Positions 27,906 to 36,356 of a DNA stretch of 64,000 nucleotides are shown here, in pieces. How positions within the stretch are numbered: position 1 is the stretch's first letter; every line of letters starts with the position of its first letter. Source of the DNA: Hyalangium ruber. GTDB lineage: Bacteria > Myxococcota > Myxococcia > Myxococcales > Myxococcaceae. The stretch covers positions 1,054,001-1,118,000 of the forward strand of contig NZ_JAXIVS010000001.1 in the NCBI RefSeq assembly GCF_034259325.1. The letters are read 5' to 3'. The position numbers were made by a program, and so were the translations under genes. Below the pieces are notes generated by a model. The model saw only the letters and a program-made list of their open reading frames with translations. It was not told the origin of the DNA and did no database searches.

Positions 27906-28889
27906 GTGCTCATCCGGTACTCCGATTGGAAGCGGCCCACGGACGCCGCCTACGCGTTCCAGCTCCGCGCGGTGACAGGCCCAGGCACGCCCGGAGGCTT
28001 CACCCCCGCGCTCCCCGAGCCCGGCACCCGGAGCGACATCCGCGACGTGGCCCGCGAGGTGCTCGCCGACGGCGAGGCGGAGCGCTTCGAGGCCAAGGTG
28101 CGCCGCTGGTCCGGCCCCGAGGACGTGGTGGGCGAGGCCGGCCAGAAGCCCTATGAGGGCCAGCAGCTCACCTTCGCCGAGGCCCCCTGGCAGGACACGC
28201 TGCGCCGGGAGGCGCTCGACACGGTGCTGCGGGGCACCGTCCTGGTGTTGCGCGGCCGCGCGGGGCAGGCCGACTACGTGCTGCGCGACCACCACATGCT
28301 GGACGTGGCGCTCTACCATTACCGCACCACTGGCGAGCTGCCCCGCGCCCTCTTCCACGCGGACCGGCACTCGGATTGGTGCAAGGACAGCTACCTCGAG
28401 GCCCGGACGCCACAGCAAGCCGCCACGTGGTGGAAGCTCTTCGAGGGGCTGAAGCGGCCGGACACGGGGGCCTCCGTCCTGGCAGACCCGGACATCTTCT
28501 TCACCACCGGTACCGGTACGCGCACCTCCCGCATGAGCGGCCGGGACATCGGCGTCTCCTGCCTCGTCCCCTCCACCCTGGACACCGAGCAGCTGGGCTG
28601 GCGTCAAGTGCTCGACCAGCCCTCCGCCACCCAGGCCGATTGGGTCTCCCTGGACCTGGACTTCTTCCAGCCCGCCCCTCAGCTCCGGGTGAGCCGGGGC
28701 TTGCTGCGGGACGAGCGCTTCCAGGCCATGCTCGCCCGCGCCCGGGTCCGCGTCTTCGTCCTCTCGCCGCAGTTCACCAACGGGGGAGACCGCATCGATC
28801 CCTGGGAAATCCAGGGAAGCATGTCTTCCTCCCTGCGGTTGCTGAACCTGCTGCGCCGGCTACCCGAAGGGTTGACGCCTCCGCGCTGA
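27906..28889 (+). CDS. UPF0489-family, arginase-like metalloprotein
   Basis: A 327-residue protein with a ureohydrolase-like metal-site pattern: RDHHMLD, then HADRHSDW (His151, Asp153, His155, Asp157), and the S-L-D-L-D motif (residues 248-252) followed by FF. The same DAHxD/SxDxD pattern binds two metals in arginase and agmatinase. UPF0489 proteins (human C5orf22 is a member) have no settled function. The C-terminal part VRVFVLSPQFTNGGDRIDPWE is also conserved in the family as I recall it. GTG at 27906 is chosen because the family similarity starts there; a GTG at 27810 in frame would add 32 low-complexity residues. A likely terminator follows. Confidence 0.72.
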   Translation: MLIRYSDWKRPTDAAYAFQLRAVTGPGTPGGFTPALPEPGTRSDIRDVAREVLADGEAERFEAKVRRWSGPEDVVGEAGQKPYEGQQLTFAEAPWQDTLRREALDTVLRGTVLVLRGRAGQADYVLRDHHMLDVALYHYRTTGELPRALFHADRHSDWCKDSYLEARTPQQAATWWKLFEGLKRPDTGASVLADPDIFFTTGTGTRTSRMSGRDIGVSCLVPSTLDTEQLGWRQVLDQPSATQADWVSLDLDFFQPAPQLRVSRGLLRDERFQAMLARARVRVFVLSPQFTNGGDRIDPWEIQGSMSSSLRLLNLLRRLPEGLTPPR

Positions 28890-28894
28890 CCCGG

Positions 28895-28940
28895 CCCCCG
28901 TACACCGTCACGAAACGTTTGCACGGGGGGCTTTCTTTTC
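28895..28940 (+). terminator. Probable terminator after the UPF0489 gene
   Basis: CCCCCGT (28895-28901) pairs with ACGGGGG (28923-28929) around a 21-base loop, followed by the pyrimidine-rich run CTTTCTTTTCTC. The T-run is interrupted, so strength is uncertain. Overlapping its end is the AT-rich dyad TCTCTT-A-AAGAGA (28939-28951), upstream of the kinase gene. Confidence 0.55.
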
Positions 28941-29057
28941 TCTTAAAGAGAGAGACAATTAAGCTGCCCGTGTTGCGAGTACGTGACACACCACCGTGCG
29001 CGGGTTTCGCACTGTAAGTTGGGCGTACCATTCAGCGGGGAGAAGGGCGTACCAGGC

Positions 29058-31181
29058 GTGGATCCCAGTTCCTCCAAGCCGAAGGACCACCCGAGCGAGT
29101 CGGAGGCGGGCGCTTCCGAGCGGTCCGACAAGACCGCGTTCATGGGTAGCCCCGCCCCCGTTCCTCAGGACTCCCTGTCGCCCACCAACCTGCGTCCGGA
29201 CGCGAAGAGCCCCGAGCAGTGGTGGGCTCCGCCCAAGTCCGAGCCCGCGCTGGAGGGCGGCTCCGCCCCGACGCCTCCCCCCACCGACCCGCTGATCGGC
29301 GCGGTGGTGGGCAGCTTCCGCCTGGTGCGTAAGCTGGGCGGAGGCGGCATGGGCACCGTCTACCTGGGTGAGCACACCGTCATCGGCTCCAAGGTCGCGG
29401 TGAAGTTCCTGCACGAGCACTTCGCCTCCAACGAGGCGCTGGTGCAGCGGTTCCTGGCCGAAGCGCGCGCGGTCAACATGATCGGCCACGAGAACATCAT
29501 CAACATCTTCGACATGAACGTGGTGCCGCCCCGCCGGCACTACCTGGTCATGGAGTACCTGGAGGGCAGCCCGCTGTCATCGATGACGGGCAGCCCGCAG
29601 ACGCCCGCGGTGGTGGTGCCCATCCTCACGCAGGTGTGCGACGCGCTGCAGGCGGCCCACGTCAACGGCGTGGTGCATCGCGACCTCAAGCCGGAGAACA
29701 TCTTCCTGGTGCGGCACGACCGCACGCCGCACTTCGTGAAGGTGCTGGACTTCGGCATCGCCAAGCTCTTCGACGGCTCGCAGCCCAACGGGCAGACTTC
29801 GCTGGGCACCATCATCGGCACCCCCGAGTACATGGCGCCCGAGCAGTGGTCCGGCAAGGTCTCGGATGGGCGGACGGACCTGTACGCGCTGGGCATCATC
29901 GCCTACGAGCTGCTCACGGGCCGCACCCCCTTCGCCAAGGGCGGGCTGGGCAGCCTGCTGCACGCCCACCTGCAGGAGATGCCGGCCGCGCCCCACGAAG
30001 CGAACCCCTCGGTGCCGGTGGTGCTCTCGCAGGTGGTCATGCGCGCCATGGCCAAGCGCCCGGAGGACCGCTTTCGCAGCGCCTCCGAGATGCGCACCGC
30101 GCTGGAGCAGGCGCTCATCGCCCGGCCACCGCCGCCGCAGCCCCCGGTTCGCCCTTCCACCCAGATGCGCGCCGTGCAGCCGGCTTCCGGCGGGGCCTCG
30201 GACACGATGATGGGCAGCGCGCCCACCGCGCCGGCGCCCGCGCGAGCCTCCGGCGCCATCATGGCGATCGGCGTCATCGCCCGCGTCACCCTCTCGCCGG
30301 GGGCCGAGCCGGTACGGCTGGCGTGTACGGACCTGAGCCGCGCGGGAGTGTTCCTCTGCACCGACAACACCCTGCCCCCGCTGCGCGCGCGCCTGCCGCT
30401 CACCCTGGAGCTGAGCAACCGGAACCTGCCCTGCACGGGCGAGGTGGTGCGCCACGTCACCCCGGCCCAGGCCGCCTCCTGGGGCATGCGCGCGGGCTTC
30501 GCCGTGCAGTTCGTGGAGCTGTCCACCGAGGTGCGCGACGTGCTCAACCGCATGGCCCAGGGGCAGAACCCGCCCCCGGCCGCGCCCAAGGCCGCGCAGG
30601 ATGATCCCCAGGCCGAGGCGCTGCTGGCCATGCTGCTGCAGCGCATGAACAGCGACCCCTACGTGATGCTGTCGCTGCCGCAGAACGCCACCTTCGACGA
30701 CATCCGCCAGCACGCCCGCGCCGCGATGACGGCGCTGGACACCATCGCCGCCCGGCCGCTGTCGGCGCGCCAGGCGAAGGACCTGGGGGAGATGCGCTCG
30801 CGCGTGGAGAAGGCCGCCGAGACGCTGGGCCAGCCGCGCCAGCGGATCGAACACGACGCGTGGCGGGGCAACTACGCGGGCGTGGCGCGCTGCATGGCCA
30901 GCGGCATGACGGCCACTGAAATCGAGGCGCTGAGAGTGCGCTTCGTGCAGGCGCACCCGGGCGCGGAGACGAAGGAGCGCATCCACGCCACCACCGCCTC
31001 GGCCTGGGAGTCCCAGGGCAAGTGGGAGCTGGCGCTGTCCGAGTACGAGAAGGCGCTGACGGCCAACCCGCTGAACCTCTCGCTCCAGCAGCGCTACTGG
31101 ACGCTCAAGCAGCGCGGCGCCAAGCCCACCCCGCCCCCCAACGGCCCCAAGGACGGCCGCCGCCCCCCGGGGCGCTCGTAA
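29058..31181 (+). CDS. Ser/Thr protein kinase fused to PilZ domain and helical/TPR-like tail
   Basis: A 707-residue signalling protein. After a Pro/Ser-rich N-terminal region comes a Hanks-type kinase domain from about residue 85: glycine loop LGGGGMGTVY, catalytic HRDLKPEN (His207, Asp209), DFG at 231-233, and GTPEYMAPEQ. A Pro-rich linker leads to a PilZ-like domain (about 402-495) with D-L-S-R-A-G, the DxSxxG motif; the RxxxR partner motif is not evident, so c-di-GMP binding is doubtful. Next is a helical domain (DPYVMLSLPQNATFDDIRQ, J-domain-like) and a TPR-like repeat. No transmembrane segment. GTG at 29058 (GGGGAGAAGGGCG upstream) is preferred over a GTG at 28983. It converges with the OPT gene, 3 bases apart. 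Confidence 0.88.
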   Translation: MDPSSSKPKDHPSESEAGASERSDKTAFMGSPAPVPQDSLSPTNLRPDAKSPEQWWAPPKSEPALEGGSAPTPPPTDPLIGAVVGSFRLVRKLGGGGMGTVYLGEHTVIGSKVAVKFLHEHFASNEALVQRFLAEARAVNMIGHENIINIFDMNVVPPRRHYLVMEYLEGSPLSSMTGSPQTPAVVVPILTQVCDALQAAHVNGVVHRDLKPENIFLVRHDRTPHFVKVLDFGIAKLFDGSQPNGQTSLGTIIGTPEYMAPEQWSGKVSDGRTDLYALGIIAYELLTGRTPFAKGGLGSLLHAHLQEMPAAPHEANPSVPVVLSQVVMRAMAKRPEDRFRSASEMRTALEQALIARPPPPQPPVRPSTQMRAVQPASGGASDTMMGSAPTAPAPARASGAIMAIGVIARVTLSPGAEPVRLACTDLSRAGVFLCTDNTLPPLRARLPLTLELSNRNLPCTGEVVRHVTPAQAASWGMRAGFAVQFVELSTEVRDVLNRMAQGQNPPPAAPKAAQDDPQAEALLAMLLQRMNSDPYVMLSLPQNATFDDIRQHARAAMTALDTIAARPLSARQAKDLGEMRSRVEKAAETLGQPRQRIEHDAWRGNYAGVARCMASGMTATEIEALRVRFVQAHPGAETKERIHATTASAWESQGKWELALSEYEKALTANPLNLSLQQRYWTLKQRGAKPTPPPNGPKDGRRPPGRS

Positions 31182-31184
31182 CGC

Positions 31185-33098
31185 CTACTTGGGCATGAAC
31201 TTGAGGGCCTTGAGCATCGCGATGGCGATGCCCATGAGGCTCTCGCCCGCGATGAAGCCCGAGCCCACCGGGAGCACCGCGGCCTCGGACAGCTTCGGCT
31301 TGAAGCGGCGGAGCACCTCGGCGGTGGCCGCCCCGATGAAGAAGCTGAAGGAGTTGGAGGCCGGCAACACGATGGCCAGCCCGAAGCCCGAGGCCGACGG
31401 AATGAAGGGCTTCAGGCGCTTGGGGGCCAGGCGCTCCAGCAGCACCAGCGCGATGCCCAGCACCGCGCCACACGCGGCGGACACACGGGCGGTCGGGTGC
31501 AGCGACGACAGCCCCTTCGAGAGCATCTCCGCCACGCCCGCCCACACCAGCGAAGCCGGCGCGGGGAAGTCCTTGGAGCCCAGCAGCTTCGGGTCATCGA
31601 TGATCAGGTGAAAGGCCGGCACCACCACCAGGGCCCCGGCCACCACGCCGAAGAGCTGGGCGAAGAACTGCTGACGGGGGTTGGCGCCGAGCAACCACCC
31701 GGACTTGAGGTCCGTGAGCAGGTCCGCCGAGTGCAGGCCCACGCCGCCCGTGGCGTTGGCGGCCATCAGGTTGGCGGTGATGTTGCCGGGCACCATGCCC
31801 CCGTAGATGAACTGCGTCACCGGCCCCAGCGCCTTGGTGGGCGTGTTGTCCGTCTCTCCAGTGACGCGCGAGGCGATGATGCCCATCAGCACCGCGAGCG
31901 GCAGCGCGATGATTCCCGCCCACAGGGGAATCTTGAAGAGGTAGGCCATGAGCACCACGACGATGGGGCCCAGGATGGCGAAGCCCATCGGGAACCAGGC
32001 GGGCGGGCACTCGATGCCGGCCAGCGGATCCACGGGCGCCTCCTCCTTCTTGCCGAACAGCCCCGACAGGGACCGGAACGAGCGCACCACGCTGCGCCAC
32101 TCGAGCGCGAAGGACAGCAGGCCCGAGGTGATGAGCACCGCGGCCCCCGTCCACAACATCCACCCGTTGATACCTTTATAGGAGATGACGGTGATGGCCC
32201 CCACGGACGGGTCCGCCATGGCCGGCGCCAGGAAGCCGTAGGTGAGCACCGCCCCCAGCAGCATGGACCAGCCCGTCTTCCAGCTCATCAGCGCCCCGGC
32301 CCCCACCAGTAGCAGGCTCGGCTGAATGGCCAGGGTCCAATCTCCCGCGGGGCGACCCCGCAGGGTGAACGGCAGGCTCCACTCCGCGGGCAACCAGGGC
32401 AGGCGCAGCCACTCCGGGAAGCGCACCTCCATCCACGCGCTCCGGGCGTCACGGGCCACGGCAATCACTGCGCCAATCAACCCCGCGAGCCCGAGCAGCC
32501 GCGACTTCTGGCGCGCCACTTCCCCGTGGCCGTGGAGCGCGTTGATGGTCTCCGCGGTGGCGGTGCCGGTGGGGAACGGCAGCGCCTCGATGTTGATGAG
32601 CTGGCGCTTGATGGGGATGGCCGCGAAGACGCCCAGCATGGCGACGACCGTGAACCAGAGGATCAACCACCCTGAGCTGGGCAGCACCCCGGTGAGCATG
32701 AGCACCGCGGGCACGGCGATCATGTTGCCGCCGCCCGTCATGTACCCGGCGGCCGAGGCCACCGAGCCCATGGCGTTGTTCTCCAGAGGGGTGAACTCCG
32801 TGCGCAGCAGCTTGAGCTGCCGCAGCACGCTGAACACGGTGTAGGCGAGGATGCAGGAGGTGATGGTCACCCCCATGCTCCACCCCATCTTGAGGATGAC
32901 GTACAGGTTGGACAGGCACATCACCCCACCGATGAGCATGCCGGAGATGACGGCACGCACGGTGAGCTGGCGCGCCCCACCCTGGTAGACGTTCTCCAGC
33001 CAGTAGCGCTCGGGGTCCTGCGCCGGTGAAGGCGAAGAGCCCGCCACGGTGGCGGAGGAGACGTGGGGGGTCGGCTCGTTCGGGACGGGGTGGCTCAT
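31185..33098 (-). CDS. OPT-family oligopeptide transporter
   Basis: A 637-residue polytopic inner-membrane protein of the oligopeptide transporter (OPT) superfamily. After a Ser/Pro-rich cytoplasmic N-terminus comes QLTVRAVISGMLIGGVMCLSN, then GYMTGGGNMIAVPAV, LINIEALPFPTGTATAETI (a segment conserved in the bacterial OPT group) and many further hydrophobic helices, ending with GSGFIAGESLMG. OPT members use proton symport to import short peptides or metal-siderophore complexes; the substrate here is unknown. The gene lies downstream of slyD and the dicarboxylate symporter gene on the same strand, with 61 bases to slyD. Confidence 0.9.
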   Translation of the reverse strand: MSHPVPNEPTPHVSSATVAGSSPSPAQDPERYWLENVYQGGARQLTVRAVISGMLIGGVMCLSNLYVILKMGWSMGVTITSCILAYTVFSVLRQLKLLRTEFTPLENNAMGSVASAAGYMTGGGNMIAVPAVLMLTGVLPSSGWLILWFTVVAMLGVFAAIPIKRQLINIEALPFPTGTATAETINALHGHGEVARQKSRLLGLAGLIGAVIAVARDARSAWMEVRFPEWLRLPWLPAEWSLPFTLRGRPAGDWTLAIQPSLLLVGAGALMSWKTGWSMLLGAVLTYGFLAPAMADPSVGAITVISYKGINGWMLWTGAAVLITSGLLSFALEWRSVVRSFRSLSGLFGKKEEAPVDPLAGIECPPAWFPMGFAILGPIVVVLMAYLFKIPLWAGIIALPLAVLMGIIASRVTGETDNTPTKALGPVTQFIYGGMVPGNITANLMAANATGGVGLHSADLLTDLKSGWLLGANPRQQFFAQLFGVVAGALVVVPAFHLIIDDPKLLGSKDFPAPASLVWAGVAEMLSKGLSSLHPTARVSAACGAVLGIALVLLERLAPKRLKPFIPSASGFGLAIVLPASNSFSFFIGAATAEVLRRFKPKLSEAAVLPVGSGFIAGESLMGIAIAMLKALKFMPK

Positions 33099-33159
33099 TG
33101 GGGCCGCAAAGATAGTTCAACGGCCCCGCTGGAACGAGCGCTCTCCCCGAATCTCACGC

Positions 33160-33645
33160 TCAGTGGTCGTGGCCGTCCGGGCCGTGCGCGTGCCCGTGGG
33201 TGAGCTCCTCGGCGGTGGCATCCCGCACGCCGCGCACGGTGACATCGAAGTGCAGCGTCTTTCCCGCCAGCGGGTGGTTGAGATCGACCACCACGGTCTG
33301 CCCCTTCACCTCGTGGATGCCAATGGGGATGACCTCGCCCCCGTCCGTCTGCGCGGCCAGGCGCATGCCCGGCTTGAGCTCGGCATCGGCCGGGAACATG
33401 GTGCGCGGCACCTCCTGGAGGCCCCGGGCGTCATGCTCGCCGTAGCCCTGGGCGGGAGGCACCACCACCTTCTTGGCATCACCGATGCCCATGCCCTCGA
33501 GCTGGCCCTCCAGCCCGGGGACGATCTGCCCGCGCCCATGCAGGTAGGAAAGAGGCTTGCCAGGCTCGCTCTCGTCAACGACCTGGTCGTCTCCCAGGTG
33601 CAGCCGGTACTCCAGTTCGACGACTCGATCCTTGGCGACTTTCAT
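33160..33645 (-). CDS. slyD: SlyD-like FKBP peptidyl-prolyl isomerase
   Basis: A 161-residue cytoplasmic peptidyl-prolyl cis-trans isomerase/chaperone. The FKBP fold opens with VVELEYRLHLGDD, followed by HGRGQIVPGLEGQLEGM and VVPPAQGYGEHDARG. The insert-in-flap domain (about 70-125) is present, then NHPLAGKTLHFDVTV. The C-terminus is His-rich (HGHAHGPDGHDH), as in nickel-binding SlyD proteins that serve hydrogenase or urease maturation. The ATG at 33645 has GAGGAG 8 bases upstream. No hydrogenase gene is nearby, so a general chaperone role is more likely. Confidence 0.92.
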   Translation of the reverse strand: MKVAKDRVVELEYRLHLGDDQVVDESEPGKPLSYLHGRGQIVPGLEGQLEGMGIGDAKKVVVPPAQGYGEHDARGLQEVPRTMFPADAELKPGMRLAAQTDGGEVIPIGIHEVKGQTVVVDLNHPLAGKTLHFDVTVRGVRDATAEELTHGHAHGPDGHDH

Positions 33646-33787
33646 TGAGGAGACTCCTCGGGTGCTGCTGGCTACGGGTAGGACTGCTTCACAGAAAGGA
33701 TGCGAGCGCTCGGGGCCGCGCGCAGGGTGAGACAAGGGAGCGTATAGCGCTCGTCTCCTCGGCTGCCCATGACTCGCGTGGGCCTCG

Positions 33788-35068
33788 TCAGGATGCGGAC
33801 GATTCCGCGGGAGCGGTGGAGGGCTCGGGATCGTCCGGCTCGCCCCGGGCGACGTAGAGGGCGGCGGCGAGATCGCCGGTGACGTTGAGGGTGGTGCGAC
33901 ACATGTCCAGGAAGCGGTCCACGCCGAGGATGAGGCCGATGCCCTCGGGCGGAATCTTGAACAGGCCGAGGATCATCATGATGACCGGCAGGGAGCCGGC
34001 GGGAACGCCCGCGGTGCCGATGCCCGCCAGCACGCAGATGAACATGATGACGGCCTGGTCACCGAGGCTCAGCGGCACGCCATAGACCTGGGCGATGAAG
34101 AGCACGGTGACGCCCTCGAAGAGCGCGGTGCCGTTCTGGTTCATCGCCGAGCCGGCGGTGAGGACGAAGCGCGAGACGTGGCGCGGCAGCTTGAGGTTCT
34201 CCTCGGCGACCTTGAGCGCGGTGGGCAGCGAGGCGCTGGAGGAGGCGGTGGAGAAGGCGGTCACCATGGCCAGGCGCACGTCTCGGAAGAAGGAGATGGG
34301 GTTGCGGCCTCCCAGGAAACGGATGGCCAGGGAGTAGACGCCGAACATGTGCAGCCCGAGCGCCAGCAGCACCACGGCCACGTAGGAGAGGATGGAGCCC
34401 AGCACCTCCACGCCCAATTGCGCCATCACGGAGAAGAGCAGCGCGGCCACGCCGATGGGCGCCAGCTTCAGCACGCCTTCGATGAGCCGCATCATCACGT
34501 CATAGAGCCCCTGTAGCACCTCGCGCAGCTTGAGCGCGGCGGGCGTCTGCGTGACGGCGAGCCCCGCGCCGAAGATGAGGGCGAAGACGATGAGGCCGAT
34601 CATGTCCCCGTCAGCAGCGGTGCGGATGGGGTTGTCCGGCACCATGCTGACGATGAGCGCGGCGGGCGAGGTGTTGCTCGGGGTGGGCGCGGACTTGAGC
34701 GCCGAGGGGTTGCTGCGAGCGGCGGCGATGGCCTCCTGGCTGAAGCCGGCGCCGGGCTGGAGCACATTGACCAGCACCAGTCCCAGGAGCACGGAGATGG
34801 CGGAGAGCACCACGGTGTAGCCGAACGTCTTCGCCCCGAGCCGGCCGAGCTGCTTCAGGTCCAGCTCACACACGCCCATGACGAGCGCGGAGAAGAGCAG
34901 CGGGACGACCAGCATGAGCAGCAGGCGGATGAAGATCCGCCCCACGGGCTGGGTGATGTTGGTCACCGTCCACGAGAGCCAGGCGGAGTCCCCGGCCAGC
35001 CAGTGGGCCAGAAGCCCGGCCACGGTGCCGAGGACAATGCCCACGAGCATCTTCTGGTGTGCCTTCAT
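33788..35068 (-). CDS. Dicarboxylate/amino acid:cation symporter (DAACS)
   Basis: A 426-residue glutamate/dicarboxylate:cation symporter of the GltP/DctA family in the inner membrane. Signature elements are the serine-rich re-entrant loop STASSSASLPTAL, the substrate helix AGSAMNQNGTALF (equivalent to NMDGT), the second re-entrant loop AGVPAGSLPVIMM, and RFLDMCRTTLNVTGD with its Asp and Arg. The open frame extends upstream to 35266 but those residues are low-complexity; the ATG at 35068 gives the family's usual N-terminus. The product probably imports C4-dicarboxylates or acidic amino acids. Confidence 0.92.
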   Translation of the reverse strand: MKAHQKMLVGIVLGTVAGLLAHWLAGDSAWLSWTVTNITQPVGRIFIRLLLMLVVPLLFSALVMGVCELDLKQLGRLGAKTFGYTVVLSAISVLLGLVLVNVLQPGAGFSQEAIAAARSNPSALKSAPTPSNTSPAALIVSMVPDNPIRTAADGDMIGLIVFALIFGAGLAVTQTPAALKLREVLQGLYDVMMRLIEGVLKLAPIGVAALLFSVMAQLGVEVLGSILSYVAVVLLALGLHMFGVYSLAIRFLGGRNPISFFRDVRLAMVTAFSTASSSASLPTALKVAEENLKLPRHVSRFVLTAGSAMNQNGTALFEGVTVLFIAQVYGVPLSLGDQAVIMFICVLAGIGTAGVPAGSLPVIMMILGLFKIPPEGIGLILGVDRFLDMCRTTLNVTGDLAAALYVARGEPDDPEPSTAPAESSAS

Positions 35069-35162
35069 CCGGGGTTCTCGTGCCTCGTGGAAAGGGGTGG
35101 CGCAGCCTAGCGGCGAATGGGAGTGGCGCCTACCTTCCATTCGGCGGAAGCTCCTCCTCGCC

Positions 35163-35801
35163 GTGGAACCCCTCGTCCAGCTCACAGATGGCGCCCTGCC
35201 CGAGCCGCTCTTCCGCCGCCTGCTGCGGCGCGTGGGGGCGCTGGGCACCGAACGCCTGCGAAACACCTATCAGACGACGTTCTGGTACGACTTCGGCGAG
35301 CCCACCAACGTGGTGGAGGAGGCCATCCTCGCCCTGCATCCCCGCGTGGTGGGCCGGCGCCGCATCGCGGGCGTGGAGTGGTGGCTCAGCCGCATGTCCA
35401 CCACGGACGTGCGCGTGGACTTCCACCAGGACCGGGATGAGAAGCTGGCGCTGCGCACCGGGAAGCTCGTACACCCGCGCCTGTCCTCCGTGCTCTTCCT
35501 CAACCGCGCCCGGGGCGGGGCGCTGGCCGTCACCCGGCAGCCTCCGGATCCCGACAACCCCTCGCTGGCACCGCGAAGGCTGGATGACCTGACGTTGGTG
35601 GCGCCGCGCCCCAACCGCTTCGTCCTCTTCGACGGGAAGCTGACGCACGGGGTGCTGGATGCGAACAACCAGATCCCGGACGGGCGGCTCCCGGGCCATG
35701 TGCGACAGCGACGCACCATTCCACTGAATTGGTGGACCTCGCGCCCGACGGATGTGCCCACGTGGGCGGAGACAGGAATCTACCGGGCGTTGGGAGTGTG
35801 A
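35163..35801 (+). CDS. 2OG-Fe(II) oxygenase-like protein
   Basis: A 212-residue protein with the facial triad of 2-oxoglutarate/Fe(II) oxygenases: HQD (His88, Asp90), LTHGV (His162), and a downstream arginine (183/184) in RRTIPLNWW that would bind 2-oxoglutarate. The double-stranded beta-helix between them is suggested by LSSVLFLNRARGGAL and RFVLFDG. The substrate is unknown; many relatives hydroxylate protein or peptide residues. The GTG at 35163 is the only sensible in-frame start, with GGAAG 13 bases upstream, so the exact start is uncertain. It is followed closely by the OsmC gene. Confidence 0.72.
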   Translation: MEPLVQLTDGALPEPLFRRLLRRVGALGTERLRNTYQTTFWYDFGEPTNVVEEAILALHPRVVGRRRIAGVEWWLSRMSTTDVRVDFHQDRDEKLALRTGKLVHPRLSSVLFLNRARGGALAVTRQPPDPDNPSLAPRRLDDLTLVAPRPNRFVLFDGKLTHGVLDANNQIPDGRLPGHVRQRRTIPLNWWTSRPTDVPTWAETGIYRALGV

Positions 35802-35826
35802 GCCCGCGAGTAGCCAGGAGAAGACC

Positions 35827-36288
35827 ATGCCGATACGGACCAAGAGCTGGACCTACGACACGAGCCTGAGCTGGAGCCAGGAGCTGGAGGGCGAGCTCGC
35901 CTCGACCGGGCTGCCAGGGCTGACCTTTGGCTCCCCCCCGGAGTTCGGAGGCAAGGCGGGGCGCTGGGGACCGGAGACGCTCCTGCTGGGCGCCGCCGAG
36001 TCATGCACCCTGCTCACCTTCCTCTCCATGGCTCGCCGCAAGGGGGTGCAGTGCTCGGCCTACCGCAGCAGCGCGGTGGGGACGCTGGCGGCGGACAGCG
36101 AGGGGCTCATCCGCTTCACCGAGGTCATCATCCGCCCGGTGGTGCGGGTGAAGAGCGAGGCGGACGCGGAGGTGGTGCGCGCCCTCTTCCAGGATGTCCC
36201 CCGGCGCTGCTTCATCGGCGCCTCGCTCAAGGCCGAGCCCCGCATCGAGCTGACCGTGGAGGTCGCCGACGCGACGGGAGGCGCGTAA
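35827..36288 (+). CDS. OsmC/Ohr-family protein
   Basis: A 153-residue protein of the OsmC fold, whose best-known members reduce organic hydroperoxides through a Cys pair. The first Cys lies in the long helix (LLLGAAESCTLLTFLSMAR) and the second in RRCFIGASL, the expected spacing. GGKAGRWGPETLLL in front of the helix is also typical. The ATG has a strong AGGAGAAG ribosome-binding site 3 bases upstream. It lies 25 bases after the 2OG-oxygenase-like gene and is probably cotranscribed with it. Confidence 0.88.
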   Translation: MPIRTKSWTYDTSLSWSQELEGELASTGLPGLTFGSPPEFGGKAGRWGPETLLLGAAESCTLLTFLSMARRKGVQCSAYRSSAVGTLAADSEGLIRFTEVIIRPVVRVKSEADAEVVRALFQDVPRRCFIGASLKAEPRIELTVEVADATGGA

Positions 36289-36323
36289 CTGGCAACGCGG
36301 GGCGGGGGCTCTATCCTCGGACG

Positions 36324-36342
36324 GCTGACGCAGACCGTCAGC
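36324..36342 (+). promoter_or_regulatory. Perfect short inverted repeat in the leader of the 36357 gene
   Basis: GCTGACG (36324-36330) and CGTCAGC (36336-36342) form a perfect 7-bp hairpin with a 5-base loop. It ends immediately before the GAGAGG ribosome-binding site of the next gene. It has no T-run, so it may be an operator or a translation-affecting hairpin, not a terminator. Confidence 0.4.
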
Positions 36343-36356
36343 AGAGAGGCTTCCCC

